Assembly (NCBI GenBank): GCA_026125285.1
Contig: JAHCLO010000011.1
Span: forward strand, 124,001-188,000
Source of the DNA: Verrucomicrobiia bacterium
GTDB taxonomy: Bacteria > Verrucomicrobiota > Verrucomicrobiia > Limisphaerales > JADLHS01
DNA: 64,000 nt
Direction: 5' to 3'
Shown: in pieces, positions 1-7,032 of the stretch
How the letters are laid out: every line of letters starts with the position of its first letter
Numbering within the stretch: position 1 is the first letter of the stretch
Translations under genes and position numbers: made by a program
Notes under the pieces: generated by a model
The model's database searches: none
Told to the model about the DNA's origin: nothing
What the model saw: only the letters and a program-made list of their open reading frames with translations

Positions 1-30
1 TACCATGTGGAGTAATCCCATACAGCTGTA

Positions 31-48
31 CTCTTACTAACGTAAGAG
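31..48. promoter_or_regulatory. Perfect inverted repeat ahead of the phage-like module
   Basis: Seen directly: CTCTTAC, a TAAC spacer, then GTAAGAG, a 7-bp perfect inverted repeat about 65 bp before the first ATG of the terminase module. It could be an operator or a weak hairpin. No T-run follows, so it is unlikely to be a terminator. Confidence 0.35.
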
Positions 49-111
49 TAAGCTCGCGCGGTGCGCTCGCTATCCGGCTGCTTTGCTTTTAACGACGCTT
101 TTTCAGACGCC

Positions 112-438
112 ATGAATACCTGTGAATCGCTCTACAACTTGACCCGTACTCAAGGTCTCTTTTTGAGCTACTGGAGCCCGTCGGCCTTTGTGGTGTACCC
201 CGCCGAAAATCTCAATCCAGCCCTTGAACAAATCCTCCGTGCTCACCAGAGCGAACTCGTTCCTTGGCTCCGTGCTCAGGCCGGGCCGTGGCTTCACCTG
301 TGCAAACAAATCGTGCTGGGTGAATTTGATGGAGCAACACCGGAGCGAATCGAAATCCTGGCGCGGTGTCTGGCAAATGATCCTCATCCGTTAAGACAGG
401 CCGCACTCCAAAGACTCTTATGTCCCGACGACGAATGA
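112..438 (+). CDS. Small hypothetical protein upstream of terminase
   Basis: A 108-aa protein from the ATG at 112; an in-frame GTG at 61 would add 17 residues. The first half alternates hydrophobic and polar residues around GLFLSYWSPSAFVVYP and then LRAHQSELVPWLRAQ. This resembles the short TubC-N-like proteins often found beside phage or plasmid replication genes, but the match is only by eye. The second half (ILARCLANDPHPLRQAALQR) looks helical. The last 19 bases overlap the next gene, so it is probably cotranscribed with the terminase genes. Function unknown. Confidence 0.55.
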   Translation: MNTCESLYNLTRTQGLFLSYWSPSAFVVYPAENLNPALEQILRAHQSELVPWLRAQAGPWLHLCKQIVLGEFDGATPERIEILARCLANDPHPLRQAALQRLLCPDDE

Positions 439-875
439 AACGTGGTTGTCGAACGAAGTTCAATGCAAGGCTCGCCAAGCAACTGTGCGATGCCATCGCC
501 GATGGCCTTCCGATCACTCACACCTGCCGGCTTGCGGGCATTGCTTTCGAGACGTACCGCAGCTATCGCCGCGCGCATCCTGAATTCGACATGGCAATCG
601 AGTCAGCGATTGCGCGTGGCATCGAGCAACGTCTTTCCGTGGTCAAGCGGGCCATGTCATCGGCAGATGAAGCAATCGCCCTCCGGGCCGCAACCTGGTG
701 GCTGACGCACGTCAGCGGTGCCCGGGAGCATTTCAGCGAAACCGCCCGCGTGGAAGTCAGCGGAATGAACCAACAAGTGGCCGTCCTCGTTTGGCCCCAC
801 CAGCAACACCATGAAAACGAAATTCTCGACGCAACCGAAGATCATCCTGCCCGCATTGCATCCGGGGCAGATTGA
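420..875 (+). CDS. Putative phage terminase small subunit / HTH protein
   Basis: A 151-aa basic protein. Residues 15-55 look like a helix-turn-helix (LCDAIADGLPITHTCRLAGI then FETYRSYRRAHPEFDMAIES), the pattern of small terminase subunits that bind packaging sites: an ITHTCRLAGI recognition segment followed by YRRAHPEF. Its position directly before a clear large terminase subunit, with a 65-bp overlap, supports the call. Starts at 420 (MSRRRMKRG) and 435 (MKRG) are both possible. Alternative: a generic transposon or phage HTH protein. The fold is inferred from sequence pattern, not from a search. Confidence 0.6.
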   Translation: MSRRRMKRGCRTKFNARLAKQLCDAIADGLPITHTCRLAGIAFETYRSYRRAHPEFDMAIESAIARGIEQRLSVVKRAMSSADEAIALRAATWWLTHVSGAREHFSETARVEVSGMNQQVAVLVWPHQQHHENEILDATEDHPARIASGAD

Positions 876-2088
876 AGTCCAGACACACCGGGCAAGGTTC
901 AAGGTTATCTGCGCGGGCCGCCGCTGGGGCAAAGGCATCCTGGGGGTGGGCGAGTGCGTCCGCCGTGCCTCTGCTGGTCAATTCTGCTGGTGGATTGCCC
1001 CGTCATTTTCATCTGCCGCATACCAAAGTGGATGGCGGATGCTGGAATTCTACGCGAGCAAAATCCCGGGGGCCGCAATCCATCTTCAACGCCGCACCCT
1101 CACCCTGCCGGGCAAGGGTTGGCTACAATTCAAGACCGCAGAGGAAGCGGACTCGTTACGGGGTGAAAGCATAGACTTCGCCGTGATAGACGAGGCGGCG
1201 CATCTACGCGACTTGCGGGCGATTTGGGAACTGGCACTTCGACCCTGCTTGCTGGATCGAAAGGGCAGCGCGTGGTTCATCTCAACCCCCAAGGGGCACA
1301 ATCATTTCTTCGACCTTTTCTCCCGCACCGACAAGGCATGGGCATCATTCCAGTTCCCCAGCACAAGCAACCCGTATCTGGACGAAACCGAACTGGCAGA
1401 AATCGGAAAGGACATGCCCGCGCTGGTGCGGCGTCAGGAAATCGGTGCGGAGTTTGTGCAACTGGCCGGGGCCATGTTCGCGCGGGAAGATGTTCGCATC
1501 CTCGAAACCGAACCGGAAGGCATCCGCTGGGTGCGAGCATGGGACCTGGCTTTCACCACCAAGACCACCAGCGATTACACCGCAGGCGCCCGAGTCGGCA
1601 TGACGAGCGACGGGACCGTCGTTGTAGCAGACATGGTGCGGGGCCGTTGGGAATGGCCCGCCGCCGTCCGCATGATAGCCAGCACCGCACAACTGGACGG
1701 GTCCGCAATCCAGCAAGGCGTGGAAGTGGTAGGCGCACAGGTAGGCGCGCTACAGAGCTTGCTGGCGGACCCGGCCCTGGCTGGACTAGCCTTCTCCCCG
1801 ATCACCGTTCACACCGACAAGATCACCAGAGCACTACCCGCCATCGCCCGGTGCGAACAAGGCAAGCTCGCCATCGTCCGGGGCAAATGGAACAAAGACT
1901 TTCTCGACGAACTCTCCGCCTTCCCCGAAGCACAGTACGATGACCAGGTTGATTCCCTGAGTGCCGGCTTCTCCATGCTCGCCCAAGGCGCCGGACATCA
2001 ACACCGAGTCATTCAAGGCAACCGTGCCCGCCAAAGCACCATCCCAGAGCCGCTGGCCGGGCGACGCTGGCGCGCACCCATGTTCTGA
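811..2088 (+). CDS. Phage terminase large subunit (packaging ATPase-nuclease)
   Basis: A 425-aa protein with the two-domain layout of large terminases. The ATPase half has a Walker A variant CAGRRWGKG (Lys41), a Walker B FAVIDEAAH (Asp127, Glu128) and a coupling motif STPKGHN. The RNase H-like nuclease half shows acidic residues in RAWDLAF (Asp245) and in YDDQVDSLSAG (Asp377/378/381). The length is normal for the family and no truncation is visible. In phages this enzyme cuts concatemeric DNA and drives it into proheads. No portal, protease or capsid gene follows within the window, so it is either the right end of a prophage lying to the left or a remnant. The gene overlaps the small-subunit gene. 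Confidence 0.88.
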   Translation: MKTKFSTQPKIILPALHPGQIEVQTHRARFKVICAGRRWGKGILGVGECVRRASAGQFCWWIAPSFSSAAYQSGWRMLEFYASKIPGAAIHLQRRTLTLPGKGWLQFKTAEEADSLRGESIDFAVIDEAAHLRDLRAIWELALRPCLLDRKGSAWFISTPKGHNHFFDLFSRTDKAWASFQFPSTSNPYLDETELAEIGKDMPALVRRQEIGAEFVQLAGAMFAREDVRILETEPEGIRWVRAWDLAFTTKTTSDYTAGARVGMTSDGTVVVADMVRGRWEWPAAVRMIASTAQLDGSAIQQGVEVVGAQVGALQSLLADPALAGLAFSPITVHTDKITRALPAIARCEQGKLAIVRGKWNKDFLDELSAFPEAQYDDQVDSLSAGFSMLAQGAGHQHRVIQGNRARQSTIPEPLAGRRWRAPMF

Positions 2089-2623
2089 GCCTTCCACCCG
2101 GCCCGAAGATCAAAACGCCACCACGGGCACGCAGCGCGCAGGACGGGGCAGAATTTCGAGGCAGTGAGCAAGTGGTGCGCTGGAATTTTCGGCAGGCACC
2201 CAAGAGAAGCTGTTCTTTGACTCAGGAGCCATCCCAACCAGTCGCCCGCTATCGTCACCCTCCGGGAGAAGAAAAGCCTCACCACGGGGCAAGCAGCGCA
2301 CGGGGCGCAAGGCCCTGACACAACCGGACACAGAATCCACCCCCTTTTTGGGCGCCTGACACAAACGGACACAAGCTGTGTCCTGACACACTCCGACACA
2401 GGTTTTTCTTCCCTTCGTTACCCCAAGATGCAACAAGGAGCTTGCAATGACAGGGCATCGGTGGAATAGCTGTATGTAGGTATGAGCAACGAAAGGCAAC
2501 CATGAGCAACGCCGAAACCACCCTTGAATTAGGTTCAAACCCTCTATCGCGCACCATTTCGCCCCACACCAAAGCTCGCCTCTGCCCCAGTCACGCAATC
2601 GGCAGCCAGTACAATCTCCCTTC
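2089..2623. other. 535-bp non-coding stretch after the terminase module
   Basis: No convincing gene on either strand. The minus-strand open frames here are low-complexity Cys/Arg-rich readings of the repeats. It holds three 17-bp direct repeats (2316-2400, listed separately). Near 2525-2560 the minus strand reads ATGGTGCGCGATAGAGGG and then TTTGAACC, reminiscent of the tRNA 3'-end motif that phages use as attachment sites, but no tRNA fold could be drawn. It may mark the right boundary of the phage-like element. Confidence 0.4.
2316..2400. repeat. Three direct repeats of TGACACAnnCnGACACA
   Basis: Copies read TGACACAACCGGACACA (2316-2332), TGACACAAACGGACACA (2357-2373) and TGACACACTCCGACACA (2384-2400), with start-to-start spacings of 41 and 27 bp. 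Each unit itself contains two GACACA half-sites 10 bp apart, so a protein bound to one face of the helix could recognise six half-sites. Candidate operator or iteron cluster for the adjoining phage-like module. No function is proven. Confidence 0.7.
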
Positions 2624-3682
2624 ATGCCACCGCTGAAACGCAGAATCCGCTGGGGGGTGATCGGCGCGGGCGGTATCGCGCGACGGCGCACGATTCCCGA
2701 GGGCATCCTGCCGGCCAAGAACGCCGAGCTGGTGGCGGTATATGGTCGTAATCCCAGGACCCGTGCGGCGGTGGCCCGGCAATTCGGCGTACGCGCGGCG
2801 CGCAGCCTGGATGAGTTGTTGAAGCTCGATCTGGATGCGGTTTACATCGCCACGCCCAACTGTATGCATCTGGAGCAAACGTGTCAGGCCGCCGGCGCCG
2901 GCAAACATGTCTTTTGCGAGAAACCGCTGGGACTGACCGTTGCCGAAGCACGCCGCATGGTGCAGGTGTGCCGGAAAGCCAAAGTGAATCTCGGGACCGC
3001 CTTTATGATGCGCTACCACAGCCAGCACCAAGCAGCGCTCCGCATGATTCAAGAAGGCAGACTAGGTCAGCCGGTCTTTGCCCGCGCGCAACTCTCCTGC
3101 TGGTATCCGCCCTTGCGTGGCGCGTGGCGGCAGAATCAGCGGCAGGGCGGCGGGGGCGCGGTCATGGATCTGGCGGGTCATTGCCTCGACTTGCTCGAAA
3201 TGTATTTCGGTCCGATTGCGTCGGTGAGTTGTATGCTCAATCACACGGTCCACAAGTATTCCACGGAGGACAGCGGCGCGATCCTGGCGCGATTCCGGAA
3301 CGGTGTGCTGGCCGCCGTGGATACGTGCTTCTGCATCCCCGATGACAGCAGCAAGAACCGCCTGGAACTTTATGGCTCCCGCGGGAGCATCCTTGCGCAA
3401 GACACGATCGGGCAAGGTGACAGCGGCGAGATGGTTGCCTTCCTGGAGGGTGGGAGCAAAGCTTACGCTGCGAAGCAATCGCGCCGACGGGGTGGCGGCC
3501 TGATCGTCAATCCGAAACCCGTGAACACGTATCGCGCTGAGATTGAAGATTTCAGTCAGGCGTTAATCGAAGGTCGCGACACGAACGAGTCCGCCCAGGC
3601 GGGTTTGCACAGTCAGGTCATTTTGGAAGCGTGTTACGAATCCGCAAAGGCGGGGAGGGAACGCACAATTGCCGGGAGGTGA
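2624..3682 (+). CDS. Gfo/Idh/MocA family NAD(P)-dependent oxidoreductase
   Basis: A 352-aa cytoplasmic dehydrogenase with no signal peptide. The N-terminal Rossmann fold begins WGVIGAGGIARR, the family Lys motif is in GKHVFCEKPLG (about residue 101), and the C-terminal half is the GFO/IDH/MocA alpha/beta domain (AVMDLAGHCLDLLEMYFG). Length is typical for the family. Members oxidise or reduce sugars and sugar derivatives; the substrate cannot be read from sequence. The gene stands alone, with the phage-like module upstream and a TPR gene 211 bp downstream. Not to be confused with the Tat-exported paralogue at 27821. Confidence 0.88.
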   Translation: MPPLKRRIRWGVIGAGGIARRRTIPEGILPAKNAELVAVYGRNPRTRAAVARQFGVRAARSLDELLKLDLDAVYIATPNCMHLEQTCQAAGAGKHVFCEKPLGLTVAEARRMVQVCRKAKVNLGTAFMMRYHSQHQAALRMIQEGRLGQPVFARAQLSCWYPPLRGAWRQNQRQGGGGAVMDLAGHCLDLLEMYFGPIASVSCMLNHTVHKYSTEDSGAILARFRNGVLAAVDTCFCIPDDSSKNRLELYGSRGSILAQDTIGQGDSGEMVAFLEGGSKAYAAKQSRRRGGGLIVNPKPVNTYRAEIEDFSQALIEGRDTNESAQAGLHSQVILEACYESAKAGRERTIAGR

Positions 3683-3893
3683 GTCGCTCGGCGACTTCGG
3701 CTTGCGCCAGATGGAATTGGAGTTCGGTCGCGCTGAATCCACCGCTTGGCCTTGGCGTACCCCTGGCGGGCAAGCGCGTGACTCCCGCGCACCGCAATGC
3801 ATCCCAATCCGCGGCCCTGCCGCGCCACCGTGCCGCATACTCGACGCAAACCCGGACGTTGCACTGCTTCCACCCGTTGCCTAATTTGCGGTC

Positions 3894-4676
3894 ATGTTTG
3901 CCTCGCTGCTATCGGACTCCGCCAGTTGGAAGTATATCCTCAGTGGTCTGCTGGGATTCCTGTTCGTGGTGTTTCAAATCTGGATGTTTGTGGATGCAAT
4001 TCGGCGCGAAGAATGGCTGTGGGCGGTGTTCATCTTCCTGACATTTGGATGGGGGTTGTCCGCCGTGCTGTATTATTTCTTCGTGTATCGCGCGGCCGCG
4101 CCGTCCGCCACGCGCGGCTTTGAACTGCCCGGCACGCAAGACCGCAAACGCATCAAGGAACTGGAAGCGCAGATTCATCACCTCGACAAGGCGCATCATC
4201 ATTCGCAACTGGGGGATGTCTATTTTCAACAAGGCAAACTCGAAAAAGCCGAGGCCAGCTATCGCGCCGCGTTGGAGCGCGATCCCCAGGACCTCGACAC
4301 GCGCGCCCATCTCGGTCAGTGTTTGTTGCGATTGAAACGGCCGGCGGATGCGCGCCCGCTGCTGGAGGGCGTCGTGGCCGAGAATCCCAAACATGATTAC
4401 GGTCACACACTGATGGCGCTGGCGGAAACCCTCACCGCTCTGGGCGAAATCGATGCCGCGCTGGCAATGTGGCGGCAGGTGACGGAGAACCACTCCTACC
4501 CGCGCGCGAAGGTCCAGTTGGCCGAACTTTATCTGGCGAAAAACCAAGCCGAACTGGCCCGACCCCAATTGAACGACGTGGTGGCGGACGACGCCCATGC
4601 CCCGGCGTTCCAGCGCCGCCGGGACCGTCTGTGGGTACGGCGGGCGAAAGGGCTGCTGAGGACGATGGGTGGGTGA
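3894..4676 (+). CDS. Membrane-anchored TPR protein
   Basis: A 260-aa protein. Two N-terminal membrane segments (about residues 15-32, ILSGLLGFLFVVFQIWMFV, and 42-65, WAVFIFLTFGWGLSAVLYYF) resemble a phospholipase D-nuclease-N or PLDc-N hairpin. A short helical linker (KRIKELEAQIHHLDKAHH) follows, then three to four TPR units (QLGDVYFQQGKLEKAEASYR, HLGQCLLRLKRPADARPLLE, and further). Such proteins act as cytoplasmic scaffolds at the inner membrane. The partner is unknown and the neighbours give no help. The ATG at 3894 begins the first hydrophobic segment. Confidence 0.75.
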   Translation: MFASLLSDSASWKYILSGLLGFLFVVFQIWMFVDAIRREEWLWAVFIFLTFGWGLSAVLYYFFVYRAAAPSATRGFELPGTQDRKRIKELEAQIHHLDKAHHHSQLGDVYFQQGKLEKAEASYRAALERDPQDLDTRAHLGQCLLRLKRPADARPLLEGVVAENPKHDYGHTLMALAETLTALGEIDAALAMWRQVTENHSYPRAKVQLAELYLAKNQAELARPQLNDVVADDAHAPAFQRRRDRLWVRRAKGLLRTMGG

Positions 4677-4868
4677 GTTCGACGGAGTTGGCGTTGGGTG
4701 AGCCTTGCTGGAGGGCTCGATCATCCATAATCGGCGAAGGAAAGGGCATTGAATCGCGCCGACTCAGCGGCCCGCGCACCGATGGCCACGCAACTGAGAT
4801 TGCGGCTCCGCGCGGTAGCCGAGAATCTTATCGCCGGTTGTGCTCCTTTTTCTTAGCGTCATGTTTGC

Positions 4869-6128
4869 ATGAAAACGATTCACGCCGAGGCGGCCCAACT
4901 GCCGTTCGCCACGCAGATCGAAACCGTGGTGATGTCCACCCCTCTGCCGGACATTCACACGCACCTCTACGCTCCCGCGTTTCGCGAGTTGCTGCTGTGG
5001 GGCATTGATGAACTCCTGATTTATCACTACCTCGTCGCCGAGGCGTTCCGTTATCTGGACGTGCCGTACGAGAAGTTCTGGGCGATGCCCAAGCCCGAAC
5101 AAGCCGGGTTGGTCTGGCAACACCTATTCCTCGAACATTCGCCGATTTCCGAATCGTGTCGTGGTGTGCTCACGACGTTGCACGCGCTGGGCCTGGACGT
5201 TAAGAAGCGCGATCTGCCGGCCCTGCGTAGTTGGTTCGCCGCCCAGGACGCCGATCAACACATAACCCATTGCATGGAACTGGCCGGGGTGAAGAAAATC
5301 TACATGACCAATTCCCCGTTCGATGAACTTGAACGTCCCGTCTGGGAAACGGGCTATCGCCAGGATGAACGGTTTCAAGCCTGCCTGCGCATTGACCCGC
5401 TGTTGCTGGCGTGGCCGGAAACGGCAGTCGCACTCGCGCGCTGGGGTTACGCCGTGGAAGCCGGGCAGCCCGGGCAGAAGACCTTTGACGAAGTCCGCCG
5501 GTTTCTGGCCGAGTGGACCAAACGCATGGGCGCTGCTTATGTGATGGTTTCGATTCCGCCCGACTTTGCGTTCCCCGCGAAGAACGCAACCTCGCAATTG
5601 ATCGAGAAATGCGTGCTGCCCCATTGCCGCGAGTTTGGCCTGCCCTTCGCGCTCATGCCGGGTGTGAGACGGGCGGTCAATCCGCAACTTAGGCTGGCCG
5701 GTGACGGCGTTGGTCTGAGCAATCTCACGGCGCTGCAGAATCTTTGCGCCGGTTTTCCCGAAAACAAATTCATGGTCACCGTGCTGGCGCGCGAGAACCA
5801 GCACGAGCTGTGCGTGCTGGCGCGCAAATTCCGCAACCTGCACGTGTTTGGCTGCTGGTGGTTCACCAATGTCCCGTATCTGATTGAGGAGATGACGCGG
5901 ATGCGGATGGAGTTGCTGGGCTTGAGTTTCACCCCGCAACACTCGGACGCGCGGGTGTTGGAACAAATCATCTACAAGTGGCAGCACTCCCGCCGCATCA
6001 TTGCCAAGGTGCTTGTGGAAAAATACTCTATCCTGGCGCAAACCGGCTGGCAGGTTACGCCCGAGGAAGTCGAACGCGATGTGCAAGGATTGTTCGGCGG
6101 AGGTTTCGAGCGGTTCTGCCGCAAGTAA
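4869..6128 (+). CDS. Uronate isomerase-like (UxaC/amidohydrolase superfamily) protein
   Basis: A 419-aa protein. Near residue 28 it carries the metal-binding DIHTHLY (HxH) that opens amidohydrolase-superfamily barrels. The C-terminal region has VFGCWWFTNVPYLIEEMTRM followed by TPQHSDAR and IIYKWQHSRR, which resemble the divergent uronate isomerases annotated in Verrucomicrobiota and Planctomycetota. UxaC converts glucuronate or galacturonate to keto sugars; classical UxaC is about 470 aa, so this one is shorter. No other uronate-pathway genes adjoin it, although a GH28 pectinase-like gene lies at 29.2 kb. Superfamily call fairly firm, substrate uncertain. Confidence 0.65.
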   Translation: MKTIHAEAAQLPFATQIETVVMSTPLPDIHTHLYAPAFRELLLWGIDELLIYHYLVAEAFRYLDVPYEKFWAMPKPEQAGLVWQHLFLEHSPISESCRGVLTTLHALGLDVKKRDLPALRSWFAAQDADQHITHCMELAGVKKIYMTNSPFDELERPVWETGYRQDERFQACLRIDPLLLAWPETAVALARWGYAVEAGQPGQKTFDEVRRFLAEWTKRMGAAYVMVSIPPDFAFPAKNATSQLIEKCVLPHCREFGLPFALMPGVRRAVNPQLRLAGDGVGLSNLTALQNLCAGFPENKFMVTVLARENQHELCVLARKFRNLHVFGCWWFTNVPYLIEEMTRMRMELLGLSFTPQHSDARVLEQIIYKWQHSRRIIAKVLVEKYSILAQTGWQVTPEEVERDVQGLFGGGFERFCRK

Positions 6129-6164
6129 ATCCTGCCACCCCCGGGGCGCGTTGGCGCACGCCGC

Positions 6165-6572
6165 TCAAGTTCCAGTTCCCACGCGACTCTTAACGGTCGC
6201 CATCAGACTCGCGACCTGTTCCAGCTTCGCGCGCATGTCGGGCCAGTCAGGATCCTCCATGTCGAAACCGGGATAGCGATCCGAAAAGTACGCCTCCGCG
6301 AACGCTTTGCACAAAGGTGCGCTCTGGGGCACAAGGTCCGAGTGGCGTGACTTCAGGTGCCCCAGGAGAATCTCCAGGTCGTGCGTTTTTTGCAGGAACC
6401 AGCCGGTGCGGATAAGTTCCGCCTTCAAAACTTTTTCCAACACCTCGGCCAGCTTGCTGCGGCACAGCGAATAGCTGACTTCCTGACGTGCCAGGACGCG
6501 CAAACCGTCCAGATCAGACTCCGCGATGAACAGCCAGTCCGCCGGATTATTGGAATCAGTTTTCCGTGGCAA
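6165..6572 (-). CDS. HEPN domain protein (partner of nucleotidyltransferase)
   Basis: A 135-aa protein. I place the start at a TTG (6572) because a good ribosome site, GAAGGAGGG, ends about 9 bases upstream; the longer frame upstream of it only shadows the next gene. The body (DWLFIAESDLDGLRVLA, then VLEKVLKAELIRTGWFLQ and KTHDLEILLGHL) is the four-helix HEPN pattern of the COG1895 type. The RNase-type Rx4-6H motif is not present in canonical spacing (R then H nine residues on), so RNase activity is doubtful. It overlaps the upstream nucleotidyltransferase by 17 bp, the layout of HEPN/MNT toxin-antitoxin-like pairs. Confidence 0.78.
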   Translation of the reverse strand: MPRKTDSNNPADWLFIAESDLDGLRVLARQEVSYSLCRSKLAEVLEKVLKAELIRTGWFLQKTHDLEILLGHLKSRHSDLVPQSAPLCKAFAEAYFSDRYPGFDMEDPDWPDMRAKLEQVASLMATVKSRVGTGT

Positions 6573-6915
6573 GCAGCACGCCCTCCTTGAGCACGGTGGA
6601 AAAAAAATGGTCCTGCCGCGCCTGTTTCTCGGCCAGGCGGGACGGGGTGATGGGGACCAGCGTGAACGCCGGACGGGGCCACACCTCGCGCATCGCCACC
6701 CGACAGCGCCCTGCTGCCTCCAATTGCCGCTCCGCGTCGTCCGCCACGATGCACAGGTCCACGTCGCTGTCCGGCCGGGCATCGCCGCGGGCGTGCGACC
6801 CGAACAGATAAATCCGGCGCACCCGCGCCGCGCGCCCCATCGCTTCGAGACACTGCGCGAGCGGCTCGCGCTGCTCTCGCAACGAGGCCGGCAGGTTTTC
6901 CATCAGCAGTTTCAT
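6556..6915 (-). CDS. MNT-type nucleotidyltransferase domain protein
   Basis: A 119-aa minimal nucleotidyltransferase. The pol-beta signature GSHARGDARPDSDVDLCIV (GSx10DxD) lies at about residues 44-62, preceded by the YLF strand. MNT proteins paired with HEPN proteins can AMPylate or nucleotidylate the HEPN partner and so silence it; here that is inferred from the pairing. It is the first gene of a two-gene minus-strand operon and overlaps the HEPN gene. The start ATG at 6915 (MKLLMENLP) is the only good candidate. Confidence 0.82.
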   Translation of the reverse strand: MKLLMENLPASLREQREPLAQCLEAMGRAARVRRIYLFGSHARGDARPDSDVDLCIVADDAERQLEAAGRCRVAMREVWPRPAFTLVPITPSRLAEKQARQDHFFSTVLKEGVLLATEN

Positions 6916-7032
6916 GGGATCAGAGTAGTTCCGGTCGCGCGGCCTGACAAGCGCTCATGCCCTTTGCGTCGGGCTGACATCCTGACCGTGATCCGCCGGT
7001 ATGGCGTATCTGGTGCCTGGGAACAAAACAAC

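Noticed and set aside
2520..2562. tRNA-like 3' end or phage attachment site on the minus strand
   Set aside because: The GGGTTTGAACC motif recalls a T-arm, but only a 3-bp stem forms and no acceptor or anticodon arm can be drawn.
2110..2718. Minus-strand 202-codon frame opposite the 2089-2623 gap and the oxidoreductase start
   Set aside because: Its sequence is a Cys/Val/Arg-rich reading of the 17-bp repeats and then the antisense of a clear oxidoreductase gene; no family signal.
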